From the NCBI RefSeq assembly GCF_003261055.1, contig NZ_CP030073.1, positions 4,960,001-5,024,000 on the forward strand: a stretch of DNA of 64,000 bases, in the 5' to 3' direction. This DNA comes from Streptomyces cadmiisoli (GTDB lineage Bacteria; Actinomycetota; Actinomycetes; Streptomycetales; Streptomycetaceae). The notes beneath the pieces were generated by a model that did no database searches, was not told the DNA's origin, and saw only the letters and a program-made list of their open reading frames with translations. How positions within the stretch are numbered: position 1 is the stretch's first letter; every line of letters begins with the position of its first letter. The position numbers and the translations under genes are program-made. Positions 51,487-59,734 of the stretch are shown piece after piece.

Positions 51487-52692
51487 GTGCAGGCCATCAC
51501 TCGTGCCCCGTCCCCGCCGACCACCACCCTCGGCTACGCCCTGTTCGCCACCCGCTGGCTCCAGGCCCCGCTCTACTTCGGCCTGGTGGCCGCGCAGGGG
51601 GTGTACGTCTACAAATTCTTCAACGAACTGTGGACCTTAATCCTCCGGTGCGTGACCGGAGCGGCGACCGAGACCTACGTCATGCTCGCCGTGCTCAAGC
51701 TCGTCGACGTCGTCATGATCGCCAACCTGCTGATCATGGTGATCGTCGGCGGCTACGAGACGTTCGTGTCACGCATCGGTCTCCAGGGCCACCGTGATCA
51801 GCCGGAGTGGCTGTCCCACGTCAACTCCAACGTACTGAAGGTGAAGCTGGCCACCGCCATCGTGGGCATCTCCTCCGTCCATCTTCTCCAGATGTTCGTC
51901 GACGTGCACCACACCGCGCGGCACTCCCTGCTGTGGGGCACGGTCATCCACATGGCGTTCATCGTGTCCGCGGCGATCCTCGCCTACATGTCGGGTCCGA
52001 TGGCCGCGCAGGCCGAGCGCGGCCGGCACGAGGAGCACCGGGACGTTCCGGAGCCGGTGCGGCCCCTCGCGCCGATCCCGGCGCAGGCGGGTCCGCCGGC
52101 CGTCGAGACCGGGGCCGAGGAGCGCATCCGGGCCGCCGGGTTCCCGGCCCGCAAGGCGCTGGAGGACTTCGACGCCGAGCACCCCCGGGTCTTCGACCGG
52201 GAGGCCGTGGCCCGGCTCGGCAAGACGGACTTCGTCACGGCGCACGCCAACGCGGTGTTCGTCGGGCCGCCCGGCACCGGCAAGACGCATCTGGCCGTCG
52301 GGCTCGGGGTGCGCGCCTGCCAGGCGGGGCACCGGGTGCTCTTCGACACGGCCGCCGGCTGGGCGGCCCGGCTGGCGGGGGCGCAGGCGGCGGGCCGGCT
52401 CACCGAGGAACTGGGCGCCCTCGACGCCCGCGCGCTGCTGATCGTCGACGAGGTCGGCTACGTCCCCTTCGACGCCGACACCTCCCGGCTGTTCTTCCGG
52501 CTGGTGGCGCACCGCTACGAGCGCGGGTCGCTGATCGTGACCAGCGACCGCCCCCTGGACAGGTGGGACGAGGTGTTCGGCGGTCCCTCGGCCGCGGCGA
52601 TGGTGGACCGGCTGGCCCACCACGCCGAGATCGTGCGGCTCGAAGGAGACAGCTACCGGACGCGCCGGGCTACCTCGGAGTGGGCAGGCTGA
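51487..52692 (+). CDS. Fusion of YqhA-type membrane protein (TIGR00645) and IstB-like AAA+ ATPase
   Basis: 401 aa from GTG 51487 in one continuous frame. Residues about 13-175 match UPF0114/YqhA membrane proteins: FATRWLQAPLYFGLV, YKFFNEL, LKLVDVVMIANLLIMVIVGGYETFVS, VKLATAIVGISSVHLLQMFVD and VIHMAFIVSAAILAYMSG (four helices). After a Pro-rich linker, residues about 213-395 are the C-terminal two thirds of IstB, the IS21 helper ATPase: FVGPPGTGKTHLAVGL (Walker A, 260-267), LLIVDEVGYVPFD (D321-E322), RLVAHRYERGSLIVTSDRPLDRWDEVFGG. The IstB N-terminal ~90 residues are missing and there is no istA or IS end, so this looks like a domesticated fusion. Confidence 0.85.
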   Translation: MQAITRAPSPPTTTLGYALFATRWLQAPLYFGLVAAQGVYVYKFFNELWTLILRCVTGAATETYVMLAVLKLVDVVMIANLLIMVIVGGYETFVSRIGLQGHRDQPEWLSHVNSNVLKVKLATAIVGISSVHLLQMFVDVHHTARHSLLWGTVIHMAFIVSAAILAYMSGPMAAQAERGRHEEHRDVPEPVRPLAPIPAQAGPPAVETGAEERIRAAGFPARKALEDFDAEHPRVFDREAVARLGKTDFVTAHANAVFVGPPGTGKTHLAVGLGVRACQAGHRVLFDTAAGWAARLAGAQAAGRLTEELGALDARALLIVDEVGYVPFDADTSRLFFRLVAHRYERGSLIVTSDRPLDRWDEVFGGPSAAAMVDRLAHHAEIVRLEGDSYRTRRATSEWAG

Positions 52693-52900
52693 TGTTGTTG
52701 ACCAGCGGTTGGGCGAAGACGTGCCCGTCGACGTTGACGAGCGGTTCGCCGCCGCCCGCGGTGATCGGCAGCGGCAGCGGCGCGGCCGGGGCGGCGGAGG
52801 CCTCGGGCGCGAGCGCCGCGACGAGCGCGGCGGCGGTCACGAGCGCGGCGGCCGAGACGGCGACGGCACGGTGGGCGCCGGCGGGGAGTTTGGAACGCAT
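52670..52900 (-). CDS. Small secreted protein (76 aa)
   Basis: 76 aa from ATG 52900. A clear Sec signal (basic start, then AVAVSAAALVTAAALVAAL, cleavage after ASA) leaves a mature chain of about 38 residues ending GHVFAQPLVNNISLPTPR. No cysteines and no recognised family. Its end overlaps the convergent fusion gene by 23 bp. It lies 82 bp downstream of another tiny secreted protein gene. Confidence 0.65.
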   Translation of the reverse strand: MRSKLPAGAHRAVAVSAAALVTAAALVAALAPEASAAPAAPLPLPITAGGGEPLVNVDGHVFAQPLVNNISLPTPR

Positions 52901-52981
52901 CGGGAGGTGCGGGCCTTTCGGATGAGTCGGGGCGGGCCGGCCCCGGGGCGCCGGGACCGGCCCGATCGGGTGCGCGGACCG

Positions 52982-53110
52982 TCAGACGGGCGGTGTCTCG
53001 ATGACCAGGCCGGCCACATCGATGCCGATCGCCGCGGCCTGGCCGGCGAACGCACCGATCATCAGGGCGGTGGCGGTCAGGACGGCCGCGAGACGACGGG
53101 CTGCACGCAT
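52982..53110 (-). CDS. Very small secreted protein (42 aa)
   Basis: 42 aa from ATG 53110, below the size cut of usual ORF lists. AAGGAAG lies 7 bp upstream as a strong ribosome site. RRLAAVLTATALMIGAFAGQAAA is a Sec-type signal; the mature peptide would be only about 15 residues (IGIDVAGLVIETPPV). It precedes the 76-aa secreted protein on the same strand, so they probably form a unit. Function unknown. Confidence 0.65.
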   Translation of the reverse strand: MRAARRLAAVLTATALMIGAFAGQAAAIGIDVAGLVIETPPV

Positions 53111-53322
53111 AGGACGCACTTCCTTTCAACTGCACTGACCCGAGCCACCCTTTCCGGGCGGCCCGGACTCGATCAGGACATCCGGTGGCTGCCCGGCGTC
53201 CCGCGGCCGGATGCGGATCGGCCCGCAAGCTCCCTCATCGGTGGGAAGTGTCCGGCGTGGCGTGCATGAATTCGGCCCTACCCTCCACCGGGTGACACGG
53301 TCCGGTGGCCGGGTCCCCGCTC

Positions 53323-55917
53323 TCAGGTCTGCTCGTCGGCCAGCTCCGCCACCCCGGTGATCCGGTGCAGCGGGTAGGTGCGGACCTCGTCCGCGGTGTG
53401 GTCGTACGCCGTCACGAAACCGCCCTCGACCCGCACCGGCGCGATCACCCGCTGGCTGGCGGCGCCCTCGGCGTTGACGTAGCCGATCCACAGGGCCTGG
53501 CCGGTCAGCACGGCGGCCTGCATGGTGGCGAGGGTCTCGGCCGAACCGGTGCGCGGCAGTTCGCCGCCGGTGACCGGGGTGGCCGTGCCGCTCGCCTTGC
53601 GCGGGGCCGTGGAGGCCAGGTCACCGGCCCGGATGGCGCGGATCGCGGCGGCGAGCAGGGTCGCGTCGGGGGCGGGCGGGCCGTCCGGCACCGGCTCGGG
53701 CGCGCTGCGCGGCGGGGTGCGGTGGGAATGCGCACGAGTGATCAGGACGTCGCCCTCGGCCGACTCGGCGGCCGGCGCGAAACCCATCGCGCGCAGCCCC
53801 TCCAGCAGCGCGGCCGGGTCGGTCTGCGCGGCCAGCACGGTGGGCGCGAGGCGGCGCAGCCCGAGGCCCGCGGCCCTGCGGTCGGCGAGGATCTCGTTGA
53901 GCAGCGCGTCGTCGTCGCAGCGCAGATACGCCGAGGCCGCGCCCACCCGGAGCCGGCCGTGCCGGCGGGCCACGTCATCGATCAGGTACGCCAGTGGCTG
54001 CGGCACCGGCGTACGCGAGTGCCGGTCGAGGAAGGCGTGCAGGTCGGAGGCGCTGCGGCCGGCGTCCAGGGCCCGGCGTACGGAACCGGGCGTGAAGCGG
54101 TAGACCGTCGCGCCGCCCTTCGACTCCACGTCGGCGAGCACGCCCAGCATGTCGGCGAGCGGACGCTGCAAGGGGCCCGGCGCGACGGCCGTGAGGTCGG
54201 CCTGGAGCAGGACGTGGTCCAGTGGTTCGGGCAGCAGCGGGGCCAGCAGCCGGGCGGCCAGGGCGCAGGCGGCGGACTGCTCGGCGGGCGCCAGCGGCTC
54301 CGGCGGGGTGGGCGGACGGTGGTGGACGGGGAGTTTGTCGCCGGGGCCCTGCGGGTCGTCGGTCGGCTCGTGCGCGGGAGCGTGCGCCCCGAGCAGTGCC
54401 CGTCCGTGCGCCGACAGGGCTCCGCGGCCGGTCACGCCGAGCAGTTCCGCCTCGGACAGGGCCCACTGGGCGAGCCGGGTGCGCAGGTCGTCCTCGCGCG
54501 CGACCTCGGTGGCGGCGCTCCGGCCGTTGTCCGCTACGGCCTCCCGCCGGCCCTCACGGCCCCGCAGCGGCCGCTCCCAGCGCAGCCGGGCCAGTACCGA
54601 CCCCGCCGTCGGCGCGGACCCCTCGGGCAGCCCGGCGAGCAGGCCCAGCACCCGGTGCCGTACCTCCGGCGCGGCCGAGCGGTCCAGACCCGGGCCGAGC
54701 GTCGCCAGCGACCGGTCCTTCGCGTCCCGCCCGCCGACCAGCCCGGCCGTTCGGGTCGCCGCCAGCCAGGCGCGCGCCAGCCGCGTCCAGCGCTCGGCGG
54801 CCGGCTGCTCCAGCCACTCGTCGTACGCCGGGGTCGCCGCGTACCGCTCGTCCGCCTCGCCGTCCGACGCCACCAGGCCCGCCGCGTGCGCCAGCTCGAC
54901 CCAGAACGCCGCGACCGGCTCGGGCACGTCCAGCGCGACGGCGGTGCGCTTGAGGTCGCGCACGCTCAGCCCGCCGGCCCGCAGCACCGCGGGCCCGCCC
55001 TCGTCCCAGTCCTTCAGCAGCTCCTCGACCGTCGTCAGCGCGGTGTACGCCTGCCCGGCCGCCGTCGCGTCCACAACCTGTGGACGGTACGCGGTGGCGC
55101 CCTCCACCGGCGGCGGCACGGGCTCGGGGGCGTGATGCGCACGGCCGCCGCGCATGTGCAGCGCCACCTCGCGGGGCAGCACGACCGTGCCGGGCGCGGT
55201 CGGCAGCAGCAGCCCCCGGTCGAGCAGCCAGCGCAGCCGGGGCGCCGGATCCGGCGTGACCTGCCCGTACGGCGGCCCCCACACGAGCCGCTCCAGCACC
55301 TCCAGCGACTCGGCCGGGGCACCCGCGAGCAGCGCGGCCATCCGGCGCCGGTCGGAGAACAGGGCGGACAGGGCGGTGGCCGCGGAGACCGAGTCGTGCG
55401 TGGACGGCAGTCCGGCGGCCGTGACGAGTTCCTGGATACGGCCCGGCGACATGCCCGCCGTCGACTCCTGGACGCTCGGGCCCAGTCCGGTCGGCGACGG
55501 GTGCTGCGGGGTCGGCGTGAGCAGTTCGCGGGCCGTGCGCACCAGCCGCAGCCGGTCGTCGTCCCCCCACACGAGGGCCTGTTCGCGCAGCGAGCCGAGC
55601 GCGCGCGGCAGCGCCGCGGCGACCAGCGCGTCCCCCTCGTCGCCGGACAGGAGCCCGAGCAACTCCTCGTACGTCGCCGGGTCCGACGCGACCGCCAGTG
55701 CCTCCGCCGTCTGGAGCGCGAACCGGTCCAGCCGTTCCAGGGCGCGGACCACGGACGCGCGGGTGCCGGCCCGGGTGGCGAGCTGGGTCAGGTCGGTGGG
55801 GACGGGCGTGATGAGATCGGGCCGGCTGCGCAGGAGCGCGGCCAGCGAGGCGTCGTCCCGCCCACGGAGCGCCTCCGCGAGGGACCGTGGGGCGGCCGGC
55901 TTCTCGTCGCTGCTCAT
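53323..55917 (-). CDS. XPB-associated helicase-domain / WYL-like protein
   Basis: 864 aa from ATG 55917. No Walker motifs. The N-terminal two thirds are helical repeats with winged-helix elements (LAEALRGRDDASLAALLRSRPDLITPVPTDLTQLA; SPGRIQELVTAAGL). The middle (LLPEPLDHVLLQADLTAVAPGPLQRPLADMLGVLADVESKGGATVYRFTPGSVRRAL) is the helicase C-terminal 'XPB/Ssl2 helicase-associated' domain. The C-terminus (LWIGYVNAEGAASQRVIAPVRVEGGFVTAYDH) resembles a WYL-type sensor fold. Such proteins co-occur with XPB in actinobacteria, so a DNA-repair or DNA-binding role is likely. The 212-bp gap to the tiny secreted gene holds their promoter. Confidence 0.83.
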   Translation of the reverse strand: MSSDEKPAAPRSLAEALRGRDDASLAALLRSRPDLITPVPTDLTQLATRAGTRASVVRALERLDRFALQTAEALAVASDPATYEELLGLLSGDEGDALVAAALPRALGSLREQALVWGDDDRLRLVRTARELLTPTPQHPSPTGLGPSVQESTAGMSPGRIQELVTAAGLPSTHDSVSAATALSALFSDRRRMAALLAGAPAESLEVLERLVWGPPYGQVTPDPAPRLRWLLDRGLLLPTAPGTVVLPREVALHMRGGRAHHAPEPVPPPVEGATAYRPQVVDATAAGQAYTALTTVEELLKDWDEGGPAVLRAGGLSVRDLKRTAVALDVPEPVAAFWVELAHAAGLVASDGEADERYAATPAYDEWLEQPAAERWTRLARAWLAATRTAGLVGGRDAKDRSLATLGPGLDRSAAPEVRHRVLGLLAGLPEGSAPTAGSVLARLRWERPLRGREGRREAVADNGRSAATEVAREDDLRTRLAQWALSEAELLGVTGRGALSAHGRALLGAHAPAHEPTDDPQGPGDKLPVHHRPPTPPEPLAPAEQSAACALAARLLAPLLPEPLDHVLLQADLTAVAPGPLQRPLADMLGVLADVESKGGATVYRFTPGSVRRALDAGRSASDLHAFLDRHSRTPVPQPLAYLIDDVARRHGRLRVGAASAYLRCDDDALLNEILADRRAAGLGLRRLAPTVLAAQTDPAALLEGLRAMGFAPAAESAEGDVLITRAHSHRTPPRSAPEPVPDGPPAPDATLLAAAIRAIRAGDLASTAPRKASGTATPVTGGELPRTGSAETLATMQAAVLTGQALWIGYVNAEGAASQRVIAPVRVEGGFVTAYDHTADEVRTYPLHRITGVAELADEQT

Positions 55918-56392
55918 CCGGTCCACGGTAGCGGGTGGCGGGCCCGGCCAGGGAGTGCGGCCGTCCGCGCCGGGGGCCGGTGCGCGGAGGGAACGTTTCC
56001 GGGACCGCCCCCGGATGAATTCGCGGGGGGATTCCGGCATCACCGGCCACCCGGCGCACGGCCGTCATCAAGCTTCCGGCAACCGTGCCTCCGGTCGCGG
56101 GAATTCGAAGACACCGAAGACACCGAAGACACCGAAGACACCGAAGACACCGAAGACACCGGAGACACCGAAGACCGCGGAGACCCCGGAGGCATCAGGG
56201 GCATCGGGGAAAACGACGGGAATCCGCGGACCGCCCGGCAATCGAGGGGGAATTCCACGGGAGCGTCGCGCCGATCGCCGGGAGGGGAGTACCCGCTGGT
56301 GTGCGAGCCGTGCGTGACGCGCACCCGCCCCGCGGGCCTGCGCTACCGTCGTCCCACGGGGAATCCGGCACACCCGCCCCGGAGGGGACAGC
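55918..56392. other. 475-bp noncoding region containing a 9-bp minisatellite
   Basis: Apart from the GAAGACACC array (56107-56187) the stretch is GC-rich with no supportable gene. Frames across it (poly-KTP, poly-EDT or poly-RHR) arise only from the repeat and lack ribosome sites. The promoter for the gene at 56393 must lie in 56200-56380. Confidence 0.5.
56107..56187. repeat. GAAGACACC tandem repeat (6 perfect plus 3 imperfect copies)
   Basis: Six identical nonamers GAAGACACC run from 56107 to 56160, followed by GGAGACACC, GAAGACCGC and GGAGACCCC to 56187. It is purine-rich on the plus strand, which could favour triplex or slippage. Copy number is likely polymorphic. Confidence 0.92.
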
Positions 56393-57364
56393 GTGGGGAT
56401 CGAGAGCGACAAGGTCGTCTACGAGTATCTGAGCCGCGTCGGTGACGTGGCCCAGCAGCAGCAGCTTTCCTCCGCCACCCGGATGCGCCTGGTCTCGCAA
56501 CTGCGCGACGAGATCGACCGGCGCCGCGCCAAGGCCGTCGTCGACAGTCCCGCCGCCGTCCGCCGCATCCTCTCCCGCATGGGCAGCCCCGACGACGTCG
56601 TCGCCGCCGCGGGCGGGGCCGGAGCCGCGCCCGAGCCGCCGCCGGCCGTCCTGCCGGTGCAGCGCGGCGAGCGGCGCCCGGAACCGCGGCAGCCGAAGAC
56701 CGCGCGCGGCTCCCTGCCGCGCCCCCGCAAGGCCGAACCGCCCGTCCCGGCACCCGCCGACGGCCCCGCCCCGCCGCACCGCGCCGGTCAGCACGAGCTG
56801 GGGGACAGCGCCGCGCAGCCCGACTGGTGGCGGGTGGACAGCAGCCCCTTCGGGGTGGGCGACAGCGTGCCGGGGTTCGTCGGCGGGGTGGAGATCCCGG
56901 AACTGCTCAAGCCGCCGCCGAAGCAGACCGCGCGCGAGCCCGAACCCGAACCGGCGGCCGGGCCGGTCCCCGAGGAGTCGGCTTCCGAGGAGGCGCCCGC
57001 CCGGCGCCGCCTGCTGCCGTCCCCCGGCACCTGGAGCAACCCCCTGCTGCTCCTGGCCGCCGCCCTCCTGGTCGCCGGCGCGGTGCTCGGCAACCTCCTC
57101 GCCCTCGCCCTCGGCTGGCTGATCGCCTACGCCTCGCGCCGCCTGACCAGGGCGGAGGTGAAGTGGGCGGTCATGGGTCTGCCCGCGCTGGCGGTAACCG
57201 CCGGTTTCGTCTGGCTGTGGGGCCGGACCGACGGCCGCTGGGGCAGCCCCGTGCCCGACGGCGGGATGAACGGCGCGCTCGCCGAGACCTGGCCCTGGGT
57301 GCTGCGCGGCGCGGCGGTGGCGTCGGCGCTGTTCCTGGTGTGGCGCTCGCAGAAGGAGCGGTAG
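56393..57364 (+). CDS. Membrane protein with disordered Pro/Glu-rich linker
   Basis: 323 aa from GTG 56393 with GGAGG 8 bp upstream. The N-terminal 70 residues (VVYEYLSRVGDVAQQQQLSSATRMRLVSQLRDEIDRRRA, VRRILSRMGSPDDVVAAAG) are the helical 'HAAS-like' segment often found ahead of membrane domains. A Pro/Glu-rich disordered stretch (about 75-210) follows, then about four membrane helices (NPLLLLAAALLVAGAVLGNLLALALGWLI...). No enzyme motif. Probably an adaptor or sensor at the membrane; function unknown. Confidence 0.8.
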   Translation: MGIESDKVVYEYLSRVGDVAQQQQLSSATRMRLVSQLRDEIDRRRAKAVVDSPAAVRRILSRMGSPDDVVAAAGGAGAAPEPPPAVLPVQRGERRPEPRQPKTARGSLPRPRKAEPPVPAPADGPAPPHRAGQHELGDSAAQPDWWRVDSSPFGVGDSVPGFVGGVEIPELLKPPPKQTAREPEPEPAAGPVPEESASEEAPARRRLLPSPGTWSNPLLLLAAALLVAGAVLGNLLALALGWLIAYASRRLTRAEVKWAVMGLPALAVTAGFVWLWGRTDGRWGSPVPDGGMNGALAETWPWVLRGAAVASALFLVWRSQKER

Positions 57365-57434
57365 GGCGGGCCCCTCCCGGGGCGGGGGCGCCCCCCTTCC
57401 GGGGCGGTGGACGGGGCTGGGCAGAATGGCCCAT

Positions 57435-58097
57435 ATGACTCTTCGCCCGCCGACCGTCGGCTTCGACCTCGACATGACGCTCATCGACTCGCGCCCCGGG
57501 ATCCGCGCCTGCTATCTGGCGCTGGCCGAGCGGACCGGCACGTACATCGACGCCGACCTGGCGATCACGCGGCTCGGGCCGCCGCTGGAGGAGGAGCTGC
57601 GCCACTGGTTCCCGGCCGCGGAGGTGCCCGCCGTCGCCGATGTGTACCGCGCCATGTACCCGTCGATCGCCATCTCCGCGACGCCCGCCATGCCCGGCGC
57701 GCACGAGGCGATACAGGCGGTCCGGGCGGCCGGCGGGCGCGCGGTCGTCGTCACCGCCAAGTACGAGCCCAACGCCAGGCTGCACCTCGCCCACCTCGGT
57801 CTCGAGCCGGACGCGGTGGTCGGCGACCTGTGGGCGGAGGCGAAGGCGGAAGCACTGCGCGAGTTCGGCGCGGCCGTGTACGTCGGCGACCACACCGGCG
57901 ACGTGCGCGGCGCCCGTGCGGCCGGAGCGCTGTCGGTGACGGTACCGACGGGTCCGTGCGACGCCGCCGAACTGCGCGCGGCCGGCGCGGACGTCGTGCT
58001 CGGCGGCCTCGGCGAGTTCCCGGCCTGGCTGTCCGCCTACCTCGACGCGTCCGGGACGCCCGGCCTGCCGGAGGCGGCCGACGCCCCGCGTGCCTGA
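57435..58097 (+). CDS. HAD-superfamily phosphatase
   Basis: 220 aa from ATG 57435 (57426 is alternative). GFDLDMTLIDS (D11 nucleophile, D13 acid), VVVTAKYEPNARLHL (motif II Thr, III Lys) and VYVGDHTGDVRGARAAG (motif IV) give a subfamily I HAD hydrolase with helical cap, similar to phosphoglycolate phosphatases. Asp-Met in place of the usual Asp-Gly after the second Asp is noteworthy. Substrate unknown. Its 3' end overlaps the convergent membrane protein gene. Confidence 0.85.
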   Translation: MTLRPPTVGFDLDMTLIDSRPGIRACYLALAERTGTYIDADLAITRLGPPLEEELRHWFPAAEVPAVADVYRAMYPSIAISATPAMPGAHEAIQAVRAAGGRAVVVTAKYEPNARLHLAHLGLEPDAVVGDLWAEAKAEALREFGAAVYVGDHTGDVRGARAAGALSVTVPTGPCDAAELRAAGADVVLGGLGEFPAWLSAYLDASGTPGLPEAADAPRA

Positions 58098-58324
58098 TTC
58101 CGGCCCGCGGCGATCGACTGGAACACCCCGGCGCCGGCGATGAGGAAGCCGACCCCCATGAGCATGCTCAGCACGAACATGTAAGTCGGAAATGGCGTCG
58201 TGCCGAGGAACAGCGGGGCCACCGTGACGACAGTGGCCACGGCTCCGACGACGAAGACGACGGCACCGGCGCGGATCAGTCGGTCACCGGGCGCGGCGGA
58301 ATTCGGTTGGGTTTTGTCACGCAC
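58037..58324 (-). CDS. Small two-helix membrane protein
   Basis: 95 aa from GTG 58324. Two hydrophobic helices (LIRAGAVVFVVGAVATVVTVAPLFLG; YMFVLSMLMGVGFLIAGAGVF) with short polar ends. No family recognised. The last 61 bp overlap the HAD gene in convergent orientation. Confidence 0.65.
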   Translation of the reverse strand: MRDKTQPNSAAPGDRLIRAGAVVFVVGAVATVVTVAPLFLGTTPFPTYMFVLSMLMGVGFLIAGAGVFQSIAAGRNQARGASAASGRPGVPDASR

Positions 58325-58489
58325 CGGACCAGGGTAGTTCCCAGCGCGAAGGAACAACCGGGCGACGTCTTGTCACCGGCCTGAAGACCATTAGCCTTGG
58401 TACCGGCGGGTCATGGACGGACCCGCCCAAGTGCTATCAAGAGCCGTTTCAGAAGCAGTTTTCCGACGAGTACGAGGACGAGGACAGAC

Positions 58490-58873
58490 GTGCCTACCGG
58501 CAAGGTCAAGTGGTTCAACAGTGAGAAGGGCTTCGGCTTTCTCTCCCGTGACGACGGCGGTGACGTCTTCGTACATTCCTCGGTTCTCCCCGCCGGAGTC
58601 GAGACGCTCAAGCCGGGTCAGCGCGTGGAGTTCGGAGTTGTCGCCGGACAGCGCGGCGACCAGGCGCTTTCGGTCATCATCCTGGACCCGACGCCTTCGG
58701 TCGCGGCCGCTCAGCGCAAGAAGCCGGACGAGCTGGCCTCCATCGTCCAGGACCTGACGACGCTTCTGGAGAACATCACTCCGATGCTGGAGAAGGGCCG
58801 TTACCCGGACAAGGCGTCCGGAAAGCAGATCGCCGGTCTGCTCCGCGCGGTCGCCGACCAGCTCGACGTGTGA
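58490..58873 (+). CDS. Cold-shock domain protein with C-terminal extension
   Basis: 127 aa from GTG 58490 (GAGGACGAGGAC upstream). Residues 1-66 form a cold-shock domain (GKVKWFNSEKGFGFLSRDDGGDVFVHSSVL, VEFGVVAGQRGDQALSVIIL). A further 60 residues, unusual for CspA proteins, form a helical tail (DELASIVQDLTTLLENITPMLEKGRYPDKASGKQIAGLLRAVADQL) that may mediate dimerisation or protein contact. It corresponds by position to S. coelicolor SCO4325. Confidence 0.93.
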   Translation: MPTGKVKWFNSEKGFGFLSRDDGGDVFVHSSVLPAGVETLKPGQRVEFGVVAGQRGDQALSVIILDPTPSVAAAQRKKPDELASIVQDLTTLLENITPMLEKGRYPDKASGKQIAGLLRAVADQLDV

Positions 58874-58879
58874 GTCGGC

Positions 58880-59734
58880 TCAGGGGAAATCCAGCGCGTC
58901 CGGTCCGAGGGGCGGCAGCAGCCCCTCGGCCGCGGCGCGGGTGAGCAGACCGCGCACCGCCGCGTAGCCGTCGGCGCCGAGACCGGCGGTGAACTCGTTG
59001 ACGTAGAGCCCGATGTGCTGGTCGGCGACGGCCGGGTCCATCTCCTGCGCGTGCTCCAGCACATAGGGACGGGACACCTCGGGGTCGTCCCAGGCCATCC
59101 GTACGGATGTGCGAACGGACTCGGCCAGCCGCGTCAGCGTCTCGGCGCCCAGCGACCGCTTGGCGATGATCGCCCCCAGCGGGATGGGCAGCCCGGTGGT
59201 GTCCTCCCAGTGCTCGCCCATGTCCGCGAGCTTGTGCAGCCCGTAGTTCTGATACGTGAAGCGGGCCTCGTGGATCACCAGGCCCGCGTCCACCCTGCCG
59301 TCCCGCACGGCGGGCATGATCTCGTGGAAGGGCATGACCACGATGTCGCCCACCCCGCCCGGCACGGTGTCCGCGGCCCACAGCCGGAACAGCAGATACG
59401 CCGTCGACCGCTCGCTCGGCACGGCGACCGTCCGGCCCTTCAGGTCCAGGCCCGGCTCCCGGGTGAGCACCAGCGGCCCGCAGCCCCGCCCGAGCGCCCC
59501 GCCGCACGGCAGCAGCGCGTACTCGTCGAGGACGTACGGCAGCACCGCGTACGACACCTTCAGCACGTCCGACTCGCCCCGCTCGGCCATGCCGTTGGTG
59601 AGGTCGATGTCCGCGAAGGTCACGTCGAGCCCGGGGGCGCCGGGGACCCGGCCGTGCGCCAGGGCGTCGAAGACGAAGGTGTCGTTCGGGCAGGGGGAGT
59701 ACGCGATCCGCAGCGACCGGGTGTCAGGGCTCAT
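58880..59734 (-). CDS. mqnD: 1,4-dihydroxy-6-naphthoate synthase (menaquinone, futalosine route)
   Basis: 284 aa from ATG 59734 (GGAGAC upstream; a TTG at 59746 would add 4 residues). LRIAYSPCPNDTFVFDALAHGRVPGAPGLDVTFADIDLTN, GVGDIVVMPFHEIMPAVRDGRVDAGLVIHEARFTYQNYGL and LGAIIAKRSLG mark the solute-binding-like MqnD fold. It converts cyclic de-hypoxanthine futalosine to dihydroxynaphthoate. Its ATG overlaps the mqnB stop by 4 bases. Confidence 0.95.
   Translation of the reverse strand: MSPDTRSLRIAYSPCPNDTFVFDALAHGRVPGAPGLDVTFADIDLTNGMAERGESDVLKVSYAVLPYVLDEYALLPCGGALGRGCGPLVLTREPGLDLKGRTVAVPSERSTAYLLFRLWAADTVPGGVGDIVVMPFHEIMPAVRDGRVDAGLVIHEARFTYQNYGLHKLADMGEHWEDTTGLPIPLGAIIAKRSLGAETLTRLAESVRTSVRMAWDDPEVSRPYVLEHAQEMDPAVADQHIGLYVNEFTAGLGADGYAAVRGLLTRAAAEGLLPPLGPDALDFP

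Noticed and set aside
51487..52692. A live IS21-type insertion sequence
   Set aside because: No istA transposase, no terminal inverted repeats and no target duplication; the IstB part is N-terminally truncated and fused in frame to a membrane domain.
56014..56317. Plus-strand KTP-repeat ORF across the nonamer array
   Set aside because: Starts without a ribosome site; periodicity comes only from the 9-bp DNA repeat, and all three frames stay open.
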